Shown: piece after piece, positions 50,932 through 61,589 of the stretch
How the letters are laid out: every line of letters begins with the position of its first letter
Position numbering within the stretch: the stretch's first letter is position 1
Assembly (NCBI GenBank): GCA_000181795.3
Contig: CM012953.1
Location: forward strand, 11,562,691-11,626,690
Source of the DNA: Trichinella spiralis
Taxonomy: Eukaryota > Nematoda > Enoplea > Trichinellida > Trichinellidae
Direction of reading: 5' to 3'
Length of the DNA: 64,000 nucleotides
Position numbers and translations under genes: made by a program
Notes under the pieces: model-generated
The model's input: the letters and a program-made list of their open reading frames with translations, nothing else
What the model was told of the DNA's origin: nothing
Databases searched by the model: none

Positions 50932-53263
50932 ATGGAACACAAAGTAGAAACTGCCATTATATTAGACGTGGGATCCAAATTTGACGTAAGTGGAGTTGAA
51001 TATTTTGCTTAAACAGCAAACGTTTAATTGTAAACTGAGAACGATTATCGTTGAAACAGCTGCAACAATTTGTCAAGCATGTTAATGATGATTTATTGGG
51101 TGTCAGACAGCAAATGCGTAGAAACAGGCGCTTGAAAGCGTTAAGGTCACTCGCTTTTGGCCTCTGGCAAATTCACCGCCATCGTTTAGCCAGATGCTAA
51201 TTTCAATCGTGAAAGCGTCGAATTTGTCGGCTGTTGTTTCTCTTTTATCCGTACCGCTCAGTGGAAATCGCATTGCAAAGAAAAAGCTCCAACTTGCTGC
51301 TAGATTTCATTTCTCTTCTATACATGAGTGTTTATTTTTTCTTTTGTTCACCATAAAATTCGAACTAAAGTATGTTGTCGAGTATATTAGCAATTTTTTA
51401 ATTTCCATTTTTCTCTTAAATTAATCTTTGCTTTGCAATGTAACCTGGCTTGAAAGCCTTTCTGTGACTTGTCACTGATACTTATATCACCTGTTGAGCT
51501 TTACAGCTGTGGATCTTTTTGTTTTTTTTTCTATTTTATTTTATCTTTGTAGAAAAAACACGAATACAACAAGTCCAACCGTAAAGCAAATGATATTGCC
51601 AATCCGGAAGAGTTGATCGAGTTCATTGACGAAGATGACGAACCAATGTACAAAACCACCGATCCAGCTGATGTCAAGGTACCAACAACAGTCGACGACT
51701 CCACTACATCACCTTCTGAATTGGCCATCAAATTTCCCTCAACATCCAACTATCAGGATGAAGAGGACGACGACGACGACGACGACGATGTAATCAGCTC
51801 AAGCACTGACAATTGGAGAACGGTATACAAGTGACAATTTGAATTTGTAGTGTATTTATTAAAATTTACTTATCTCTACATTGAAATATTTGTAGAAAAT
51901 GCGAGTAATTTTGCCTCACATTGGACTCATATTCATTACCGTTGTTTATACAATGATCGGAGCTGCCATTTTTCACCGGATTGAACTGCCCCACGAACGA
52001 CTGATGAAGCGGTACAGTTTGAATGAAATTGAAGCCAGTCGTCTGGTTTTGATACGCCAAATTTGGAATCTGGCCAAAAATCATACCGACAATGAACAAG
52101 TCGAGTTTGAAACGTTGGCTGCCAGGTCGTTCGACAATTTCACCGATCTGTTGTTCACGTCGTTCCACAAGCACTACTTGACTGCCAAAGAAATTGCAGA
52201 AAATCGTACAATCGACGAGTGGAGCTTTTCGGCAGCGGTATTTTTTGCCGTCACCGTGGTCACAACAATAGGTGGGTGGGAAAGTGGTTTCATAATTTTG
52301 CTTGTTTTTATTTTATTTCATTCTTGGTTTGAGATGAATAGAATTTCAGGCTTCGGCAATCCTGCTCCGGTGACTCTGACCGGTCGGGCGGTTTGCATAT
52401 GCTTCGCCTTGTTCGGTATCCCGTTGACGTTGGTCACTATAGCGGATATTGGGAAATTTTTCAGCGAATATCTCGTCTGGCAGTATGAGCGTTATTTGGA
52501 GTTGAAGTTCAAATTGCGGGAACGATTCGCCAGGTGGAAGAAGCGGCTAACTGGTCGGGGCAAAGAGCACAGCACGTCGTTCCTGGTCTGTGAGCAGTGC
52601 AAACAGAAACGCATGCTTGAACTGGAAGGCGGCACTGTGCCGGCGTCGGTGGTGATTGTCATCCTGGTCGGCTACACTGCACTGGGTGGATTTTTGTTCT
52701 GCAGCACCGAGATGTGGAACTATTTCGAAGCATTCTATTTTTCCTTCATCACCATGACCACGATCGGTTTCGGTGATCTGGTACCAAAACGGGGTACAAA
52801 TATGGCTGGCATTCTGCTCTACGTCATTCTCGGCCTGGTCATTACCACCATGTGCATTGATCTGGTCGGCGTGCAATACATAAGAAAGATCCACTACTTC
52901 GGCCGGAAGATCCAAGACGCCCGGACCGCGCTAGCGATCGTCGGCGGCAAGGTAATTTACGTGGGCGAATGGTACAATCAGATGCTGGCCAGATACAGAA
53001 ATGGTCTAACTGGCGAGCAGTTGAAGAACGGCTTCATCCTGCACGACGTCTACTTGACGAAACACCAAGTGCCCTTCATACCGAAAGATATCCGCCGCAT
53101 ACGGTACATTGATTGGAGCAGTGAAAGCGTTTCAAGTGTGGACAGTGCCTATGAGAATCGCTCTTGCAAATATTGTCATTGTCAACGTTGTCCAAAAGTG
53201 ATCACCACCACCACCTCTGCCTCTTCACCCAAAGCTAAAAGACGTCGCCGCTTTTTTCTATAA
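50932..53263 (+). CDS. TWK-type two-pore domain potassium channel, 537 aa in the main form
   Basis: Plasma-membrane K2P leak channel with two pore loops per subunit, acting as a dimer. Exons: 50932-50985, 51553-51822, 51896-52271, 52350-53263, all in agreeing phases. The N-terminal 108 residues are cytosolic and end in an Asp run. The first membrane helix is VILPHIGLIFITVVYTMIGA. After the large external cap comes pore 1 with TTIGFG followed by NPAPVT. The next helices follow VCICFALFGIPLTLVTIADI. Pore 2 is TMTTIGFGDLVP, and the last helix is ILLYVILGLVITTMCIDLVG. The C-terminal tail ends in a Cys pair and RRRR. The codon for the first filter glycine is split by a 78-nt intron with no stop codon. 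An acceptor (TTCAAAG) sits just before ATG 50932, so that ATG may be internal to a longer transcript. A further open segment at 51059-51199 could be an optional exon. Confidence 0.93.
52272..52349 (+). other. 78-nt stop-free intron inside the pore-1 filter
   Basis: The donor is G|GTGGGT and the acceptor TTTCAG|G. The length is a multiple of three and no stop occurs in frame, so the genomic frame reads straight through. Removing it restores TTIGFGNPAPVT; keeping it would place 26 residues, many hydrophobic, between the filter residues. Confidence 0.85.
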
Positions 53264-53989
53264 CATGGGCATTTGCATGCAAATATCACCTTTCTCCCTT
53301 CTGTTTCCTGGCAATCTGCTCGAATTTGTTCATCTGGCAAAAAACAAAGCTCCACAACTGGTTGTGTAAACTTGAACAATCCGTTAATAATCTGAATCAA
53401 TGAATCTGTTATTTATTGTACAATTGCACTTTTCTTTTCTTTTTTGAATTCATAAACTCTCAGGTATAGCGCAAGTGTGTGCATTTATAATAGTAATAAT
53501 AATTAATAATAATAATAATAGCCATCATCATCATCATCATCATCATAATTATTATTGTTATTCGGGACCATTTTTCACACTAGCGCTGAGTCAATCAAAA
53601 TCATCTCTGTGCCGTTTGTTCAAATTCGACAATAATAAAATCTAATTTGAAAACAAAATGTAAGGAATTACACATTTTTTAATTACAAGCAAATATTCCA
53701 TTCACTTAAAGAGACGCAAAAGTGAAGGCTTTCAAATTTAAAACCAATACACAGAAATAATATACAATTTTCAATTATTATTTTCACATTTCTTCAATAA
53801 CATCATCAATGAGAAAAGATGTATTATTAAAAAAACATTTCCATGACAAAGCAAGCACATTTTTTTACTTTGTATAAAAATATCTGTAGCTCTGAAAGCC
53901 CACAGACAGATGATAAAGCAACGAGTGTGGAAGGAAGCTGTGATTGTCAAAAAGCAAACATTTAAAAAAATTCTCACAAAAAAAGAAAT
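53264..53989. other. Convergent 3' region of the channel and shugoshin-like genes
   Basis: About 0.7 kb between two stop codons on opposite strands, with an AATAAT/CATCAT simple-repeat patch near 53490-53560 and AATAAAA near 53632. Both 3' UTRs should lie here. No gene is seen. Confidence 0.55.
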
Positions 53990-55718
53990 TCAGCAACGGT
54001 AATTGACACGTACAGTTTTCCGAAGGGTGTAACGGGATGTTCTGTTTCTTGGACTTGTTTTAATCGGCTGATCTTGAATACGTCGCAAAGTGTCACTCTT
54101 CTTTTCCATATTTTCAGATGTACACTGAAATTAAAATAAATCAATTAAAAATAATAATAATAATTAATATGATAATTCCAATTTACTTCACTGGGATTGT
54201 TTTCTACATTTTTATATTGCACACGATGTTCATTGATATTTTTCGAATGCTTGCCATTATCTTTGGTCATTACTACCTTCGAAGATGGCTTAACATCTTC
54301 AACAACTGAATTTGATTGTACATTATTATTCTTCATCACGTTAACATCCAGTCTTTCTTTTAAAATTCTATCCTCCTGTGGACATGTTGAACTTCTGGCA
54401 GTTTTACCTTTTCGCAAAGTCACTTTGCTTAGCAACATTTCGTCTGCATTGTCGTCGAAGCACAGAAGAGCATTTGTTTCAGGATCATTTTCTGCATTAC
54501 TTCCAATTGTTCCTTCACCATGCTTCTTATCCATCGGATTTTGTGAACTTTTTTTCACCGCAGAGCAAATATCTTCTTCTGCTTTGCAATGAAACTCTGT
54601 TCCAGCATTTGCAGATTGTTTCTCATCTTTCTCACCAACATTTCTTTCCACAGCTGCCTGTTGAAATTTTCTTTCATCACTTGTATCTTTCTTCGGCAAT
54701 TTACGCTTTATTTTGCCTGCAGTTTGAGTGCTTCTGTAGTTTGATCCAGATGCAGCTTGTGCAACACAATCGGATACTTTATCGTCTTCACCTTCATCAA
54801 CACGTGTCATTTGCTTTTCATTTTCTTCTTCTTAAAAGTATGCTTAATTAATTTATTGTTCATCGTGTTTATATTAATCAATTTATGATTTTGTCAAATA
54901 AAATAAATTACTAAAAAAATCATCATCACATTATATTCATAGAAGTATTTTTAAAAAAATTTGCTCAAGTATAAACATAATCGCCTTTCTCACCTTGCTT
55001 CAAAGCACTCTCCAACAGCGAGCTTGTACACGTTTTCATACTTTCCAAAATTTCCTTGCTTGCTTTCACTTGTTGAATGCTTGTTTGCAGCAGTTTCGTC
55101 AATTCCACACTACCATCTCCAAATTCAACAATTGCATCGATAATATTTTCTTCAATTTTTTTTACACTCTAAATAAATTGAATAAATCAATAAAAAGCAA
55201 ATCAGTTTTTATCATTCAGACTTTCATCATTGAAGATATTCAAAACGAAAAATAAAACGTTAATTCAATTGCCACATAAATGTAATAAATAAACAAACTA
55301 AAATAATAATTTTTACCTCTAAAACTTGTGCTGCCAATTTCTCACGCTTGCTCGCAATTTCCAAAAGATGAAATTCACGTTTTTGAAATTCACGAATCTG
55401 AATTTGCCGTTCCGCATACTTTTCTTTTGTTATTCGGTAAGCATGAACAAGCATCTTATTATTCGATCGAAGTTGCTGATATCTCACCGATTTATCGAAT
55501 ACTAAATAAATATATAATATTAAATATTTCATAAATAATTATAAAACAAAGTGTTTTGTTTTACTTTTCTTCGACGGATTGTCGTTAAACTTATCTGATA
55601 ACAACGGGGCAACTTTATCGAGAATCTCTGCATTGGGTATCGGTGGCCTGGTTCGATTTAACTTCGCTGTGGGGCGGTTAGTAGAATTCGTTTTCCTGAC
55701 CTTTGACGCTTGAAGCAT
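53990..55718 (-). CDS. Shugoshin-like coiled-coil protein, 430 aa, 5 exons
   Basis: Exons on the minus strand: 55718-55565, 55501-55317, 55168-54994, 54830-54187, 54124-53990. Phases 1, 0, 1, 0 agree, ending TGA. After a basic N-terminus, residues about 52-150 form a coiled coil with the piece LRSNNKMLVHAYRITKEKYA. Shugoshins begin with a similar coiled coil carrying an NNK.L motif that binds PP2A. A long, hydrophilic Lys/Glu/Asn-rich middle of about 230 residues follows. The C-terminus is basic (TSPRNRTSRYTLRKTVRVNY), in the position of the short Arg-rich SGO motif that binds phosphorylated histone H2A. Shugoshin protects centromeric cohesion in meiosis and mitosis. Neither motif is a full match and the middle region has no domain, so another coiled-coil chromosomal protein is possible. 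The gene model itself is firm. Confidence 0.6.
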
Positions 55719-57159
55719 TGTTTCCTATGCAATTAAAAACACCAAAAATCTCCATTGAGAACTCATAAATCTCACAGAAGAATAAACCGTAACTGATACT
55801 TAAATTATAATACTGTACTAGAAACATGAAACTTTAAAGAACCAACACATTATAAGATTTTTCATTTGATTCAACAGTTTTTTTTCTTTTATTTCAATCG
55901 AATCCTTTACGGTAAGAACACGTGTAACATAATAATTTTATGAACGTTTTCAAAACCAAAGCAACCTTTGCATGCAACCAAATAAATAATAAATTAACAT
56001 AAATTAAATGTATAAAATCAAAATTTTAATTTACTTACCAATACTCGTGGACAAGTGACACTAATGAAGGCCGAATTTTAAACTAAACATTAGAATAGGT
56101 CACTGAAATTTACAGTAACAAATTACAGTAAGGTTAACTTGAATGACTTAAAATGAAAATTGAACATATTGTTGAAAATCATACAATGAAAAAGGGTATT
56201 AAAAAGTGTAAATCACAATAGTATTAAATTTAAAATTAATTGAACAATAATATGCTAAGTTCGAATTGTTGATTTACATTAAATATTTTTCAAATAAAGT
56301 CAGCATTGTTTCATGATAATTAAGCGGTTATTGTTATGAATTTTAACATTCCATTCTCAAAAAAATTTTTAATTTACTAAACAACCGTAGAATATTATTG
56401 GAGTTGCGTTTCTCATATACAACAGTTATATTCTTAAATGTTTGTAATATATGATGATGATAATGTTATTTTTCTGTTTCAAATCAGCTGTTTAAATTGA
56501 TTGTTATCTTTATTTCCATTTGCTTTTATTCGATTTTGAACAATCAAATTAATCATTTAAAATTGTTCCCATTAAATTAATCATTAAAAGTACTAAAAGA
56601 ACTTAATTTCAGCTGGACTGCCAACTACTTGACAATATTCAATTGAAAAGCTGAAAGTAATGCACATAATTATTGCAAGTAAATAAATACAAGCTTTACA
56701 TTGTCAAGGCAGTTTTTGAAGCTGTTTAGCTTAAAAAAATTTTCAAATAAAAATCAATACAAACAAAAAACTTTAATATTAAGCATACAGCACAAATGTG
56801 AGCGTGAAAAAGAGCCGCAATAATCAACAGATGCAGAAAAAAACAGCGATTAATCTGAATAACCCGAAATTACAGGAAAATACTCATGTATACATTTGCA
56901 ACAGTCCTGACTTGGGAGGCAGCTTCAGTTACTTTCGACATTATCATAATACCACTTTTCAATCTAAAAATAAGCAAACAATGCAAAAAACTATTTTGAA
57001 ACAATTTTAGAAAGATAAATAACAACGAATTAATAAAATTGCAAATGACATTTATGTTTGACCACTTGAAATTTTTTTCATTAAGCCAACCAAATGGTCA
57101 AAGTTCGAACATACATCACATGATAAACTAAACAAGTATGTGTTATGTGTGTGACTATA
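55719..57159. other. Intergenic region upstream of the shugoshin-like gene
   Basis: About 1.4 kb of AT-rich DNA that should contain the shugoshin-like promoter and the 3' UTR of the homeodomain gene. One short open frame near 56798-57007 has no splice support and a composition like the background. Confidence 0.55.
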
Positions 57160-60100
57160 CTATGAGAGGGGGGAGGTGCTGAAATTTTTAAATAAATTAT
57201 TAATAAAACATACCCATGACTTCGAAACACGTAATGTGCTAGCCACAGAGTGCATCATTGCATTCTGAGCACAAGCGACTGCATTGTCGTTGCTATTAAT
57301 GCTGGAATTTACACGTTCCGGATAAACTGGAACAACCATAGCTAAAAGTAAAAACTTTTTCCTCAAAAACAATTTCAAGTACATATTATGAAAAATGTGA
57401 AAAAGTAAAACATGATAAACAAGTTGTTCTACTGATCGATTATTAAAATAGCTAAAATTGAAAGTCATCATTCTCTCTCTCCGTCCAACCAACTTCATAT
57501 ACGCTTGAACAAATAAATATTAAATTGCCAGCTAGCTAGCTATACAGAAAACTGAAACATGTTCACAGTGCATGCTACTTACGGCAGTTGTCATCTTCTT
57601 CATCCAAAGTACAATTTGCATTCTTCTCTTGACTGCGACGTTGCTCGGTGAACCAATTTTTCACCTAAACAATTGAAAGTGCAAAGTAAGTTTATTTCAA
57701 ATTCTACACATGCAGCACACATGGATGTTTACAGTTAAATAATCATGCTCAACAAACAAACAAGCTAGAAAATAAAGTTCAAAAAACAATAACTTCATAA
57801 TTGATGATTATGAATTGATATGTTGTTTAGTAATATAAGGGAATGCCATCGTTCCAGGCATGGGAACACATACCTTACGTTCAGAGAGATTCAACGTTTT
57901 AGCCAATTGTTTGAACTGACGACCAGAAGGATACTTTTCCAGTTGAAAGAACTGGGACAGCGTGCACAATTGATCCGGTGTCAATTTGTCATTATAGCTG
58001 TTGGTGTTGGTGTTGGTGTTGGTACAGGCTAAATAAAACATACATTTTACATCTTCTCTTCTAACACTTCAAATTAAGAGCTAGCTAGCTGTGCGCAATG
58101 CAATGCAATAACAGATCATATGACACATTTTCTTTATCAAAAGTATCAATTTTCTATTGTTGAGAAAGTTTATTAAAGCAGCAATAATTATCATAAAAAT
58201 CATTCACTTTTATTGATATTATATGACAGAAAAAATAAAAATTCATACCTTCCCCATCGTGAGTTGTAGCCGACGAATTCGAGGCAATCCAATCAGAAAC
58301 CTTAAAAAGCAACAACGGATACATTATCAACAACAAATTATTTTTCTTTTTCCTTAGTTGCTGCATTTGAAAAGAAAAAAAATTTCAATGAATAAAAAAA
58401 ATAACCACCACCCATGAATAAAACTTACCTGACTGCTAGTCATGTTCAACAAGATGGCAATTCTTTCAATTTTCCGCTTCGTTTTCTTCTTCAAGTACAA
58501 GCGACAACATTCCAAAAAGTCAATTTCGCTCTCGTTCAACTGACGCCCATCTTCAAGAACTGAGAAATTATTTGTATATTTAAAAAATTACAATTAATTT
58601 TTTTCCACTTTTGATTTCAAATAACCGTTCACCTCCTGTCTGTTGATTCTTCTGCGACTTGTCCTCTACTGTCGAGCGTTTCTTGAACCATGATCGAATC
58701 TGAACAACAACAATTTTTTTTAAAAAAATTGCGGATATTGTTTTTAATTATATATATATGTATAATGTACTTTTTTCTCAGAAGTATTAAAGTAGCCGGC
58801 CAATTCGGTTATTTCTTTCTGAGTAGGTGAGGATGGGCGAGTGTAAATATCCAAAAATTTCATCAACTGGATTGGTTGCAATTTGGAAAACATTTCAGCT
58901 AAAAAGCAAACAAACAAACAAATAAATAAACACAAATCGAACAAACACAATAAAACTCACGTTCGCCCAAATCTCCGGCTATTTTGAAAGCTGCAACGCG
59001 ATAAAGCTTACGTCGATGATTGAACCAATTGATAACCTATTTCAAATAAATAAATAAATAAATAAATGAAATATTAAACCAGCAGATATTGACAAATAAA
59101 ATTGTACTGAATCATTATTACAGAATATTCAAAAAGCATATATATACATATATACCTTTTCCGTGCCGACGTTCAACTTTCGCGCAAGTTTGCATTGCTC
59201 TGCTGATGTGATGTACTTCGATTTTTGGAAAACACTTTCCAAAACGAATCGTTGCTGATCGTTGAAGAATCGCTTTTCAGAAGCTATAAATAAATTTACA
59301 TAAAAAACACAACAACAACAACAGCTGAAAACAAACTTCAACTTGTACCTTCCTTTTCTTTGGGCATTGGCAAAGCAGTAGTTGAGGCAGAAGATGACGA
59401 CGACGACGAAGGAGCAACTTCACTATTCTGAACGTTTGCCGAAGAGGACAACTGTGAAACAGGTGATGAAGAAGGAATAGAAGATGAAGAAGATGATGAT
59501 GATGAAGAGGATGCTGATGATGATAAGGATGCTGATGAAGCTTGGTCGCCAACTGATGCACGTGATCGGCCGTTGCCAGATGTCGGTTTCTCCTTTTTCC
59601 GTTCGACCAATTCAACCGGGGTCGATTTATTCAAAGCTAAAATCCAAAATAAATCAGTCGGCTGAATCAGAAACATTTTCCGACCAATTGTCAAGTTTAA
59701 AATTCAAGAAAAAATGGGTAAAATAAAAATTTCACATTCAAATATGCATAATTACAAAAGATAAAATCACTAACTATTGTTTGTGTCGAATTTTGTCGAA
59801 GCGTTCTGGTGTTCGTCATCATCATTCGAGTTGGTTCTGTCAGTTGCAGCAGCAGCCATTTCTGAACAAACAACACACAGAAAACAATGTAGCGCGGTAA
59901 CAATGTATGTAAAAAGCACATGCTGGAAAAATTGAAATCAAACACCAACCTGAATCATCACAATTATCCGAAACAACAGCTCGTTGTTTGCTACGACTTC
60001 GACGCCGTTCGTTGAACCAGCTTGAAATCTGACAAATTTAATCAATCAACATTATAATTTGCATATTCGATTTAAAAAACAATAAATATTCAGCTAACCC

Positions 60101-60754
60101 GTTTAAAGCTGATGTTCAACTCTTCTGACAAGCGTCGTCGTTCTTCGGTCGTCGGATACATGTTCGACTCAAACACACTTATCAATTTCGCTCTTTCCTC
60201 TTCAGTAAAGCGCAACAAAGCTTTGTAAGAAAAAATATTTCAATAATTTTCAAATGCAAATAAATAATTACATCACAATTTCAATATTTGAAAAATTTCA
60301 CTTATTCTCATTTGAACATTTTTGCAATTCTATTATTATTATTATGTTGTTGCTGTTTTTGTAAACCTATTTTCACTCATCATCATAGAAAAACCTTTTA
60401 CATCTATAAAAAGTAATACTTCGATTAATAATAATAATCTGGCAAGAAATTAAATATGTCCCTAGCAGAGTATTCACTTTCAATCGTAAAAATGCGTCAT
60501 TATCATTTCACAACTGTTTATAACCAAATGTACATTTGAAAAGAGAAAATAAATTAATCAAATTTTACTATTTTATCTAGTTTAAATAAATAGGTGAACG
60601 TTTTAAAAAGAACCGCTTTTTACATTATATGTTGTCATCAAGCTGAATGGAATAAACAATTTTTTTATTAATAATAATAATGCTTACTTCTTTCGTTGTC
60701 AATTTCCATCTTAGACATTCCACTTTGACGTTGAATGTGAACCGTACGAGGCTT
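57160..60754 (-). CDS. Five-homeodomain protein, at least 535 aa, 14 exons seen
   Basis: Exons: 60754-60688 (ATG at 60718), 60220-60099, 60028-59950, 59861-59775, 59636-59349, 59283-59156, 59036-58961, 58898-58771, 58699-58633, 58559-58429, 58300-58249, 58028-57874, 57664-57583, 57341-57160. All phases agree. Five homeodomain-like units lie at about residues 9-67, 206-262, 271-328, 336-390 and 400-460. Their third helices read ISSWFNERRR, VINWFNHRRK, IRSWFKKRS, VSDWIASNSS and VKNWFTEQRR. Each unit is cut by a phase-0 intron just before that helix-3 Ile/Val (44/45). Exon 5 encodes a Ser-rich linker. Asn51 is absent in all five, and unit 4 is the most eroded. Such proteins may bind DNA weakly, or proteins instead. 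The reading is open upstream of ATG 60718 to an acceptor at 60755, so more N-terminal exons may exist. The final exon either reads through to TAG 57160 or has a very short 35-nt intron. Confidence 0.85.
59380..59570 (-). repeat. Ser-codon repeat (TCA/TCT/TCG) in the homeodomain gene
   Basis: Within exon 59636-59349, repeated serine codons encode a low-complexity linker between homeodomains 1 and 2, including a run of about eleven Ser. Confidence 0.85.
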
Positions 60755-61457
60755 CTGAAATGAGAATAATTTACATAACTATCGGCAATGAACCCCAATT
60801 TCACGAATCACCGCGTTTCACTCACACTAGCCAAAGTAATAAACGATGATAAATAATGAAATAATATGAAAAACAATCGTTTCTATTGAAAAAAAAAAGT
60901 TTCACCAGATATATGTACATGATATATGATAACAGAGTAAAAGCATGATGCGATAATGTGAATTTACTTTTACAATTCCTTTCAAAGATATATTAGATAG
61001 ATGTATTTGCATTTTTCAAATTTAATAAATTATAACACAGAAATAATACAACTACAATTGTGCTGATAAAAAGACCAACATGCGAAAACAAACCGCCCGT
61101 GCAGGTATGTCGAAAAAGTACACGACACACAAGCACAACACTATCGATGATGTTGATGACAAAGTGTAGTCATCCTATTTTGGTGACTCAACCACCAGCT
61201 GCAATCCATCCTGTTCAAAAACGATGCCAGTTGATTGCTTGCTTGAACAGCATGCAACTACGCAACCGATGTAAAGCTTGCATTTTCAATTGTGACGATG
61301 GGAAACAAAAGAGAGAAAAAAATTCGATCAAAAATCAATTTCTGATAACTGAAATCTATGGATATACAATTTTTGATTTTGATAATATAATTAAAAATGA
61401 ATTATACAGAAAAAGAAAAGGAAAAATGGAATTTTGAAAAAAAAAATTTTTTTTCAG

Positions 61458-61589
61458 CTTTATGCTTTTCCTGACGCATCTAAAGCGGGTAAAACCGATG
61501 CTGTGAAATTATTGACAATGACGTCAAATGCATTCGACGAAATCGATATGCAAGAAAGAAATAATGCGAGGCGTTCATGCATTTTCTAA
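61458..61589 (+). CDS. Orphan terminal exon ending in a CAAX box
   Basis: A 43-codon open exon follows a long pyrimidine tract and TTTCAG, and ends in TAA. It is entered in phase 0; the other two frames stop early. It reads LYAFPDASKAGKTDAVKLLT, then SNAFDEIDMQERNNARRSCIF. The last four residues, Cys-Ile-Phe preceded by RRS (SCIF/CAAX-type CIF ending), look like a C-terminal lipid-modification signal, although the exact spacing (RSCIF) puts only two residues after Cys, one short of a standard CAAX. The middle resembles an ankyrin helix pair only loosely. I found no upstream exon that joins in phase: an ATG at 61080 with a GTATGT donor leaves the wrong phase. It might belong to a gene whose earlier exons are unrecognised, or be chance. 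Confidence 0.3.
   Translation, partial: LYAFPDASKAGKTDAVKLLTMTSNAFDEIDMQERNNARRSCIF

Noticed and set aside
59277-59615. Minus-strand His/Leu-rich frame
   Set aside because: It is a frame-shifted shadow of the Ser-rich linker exon of the homeodomain gene.
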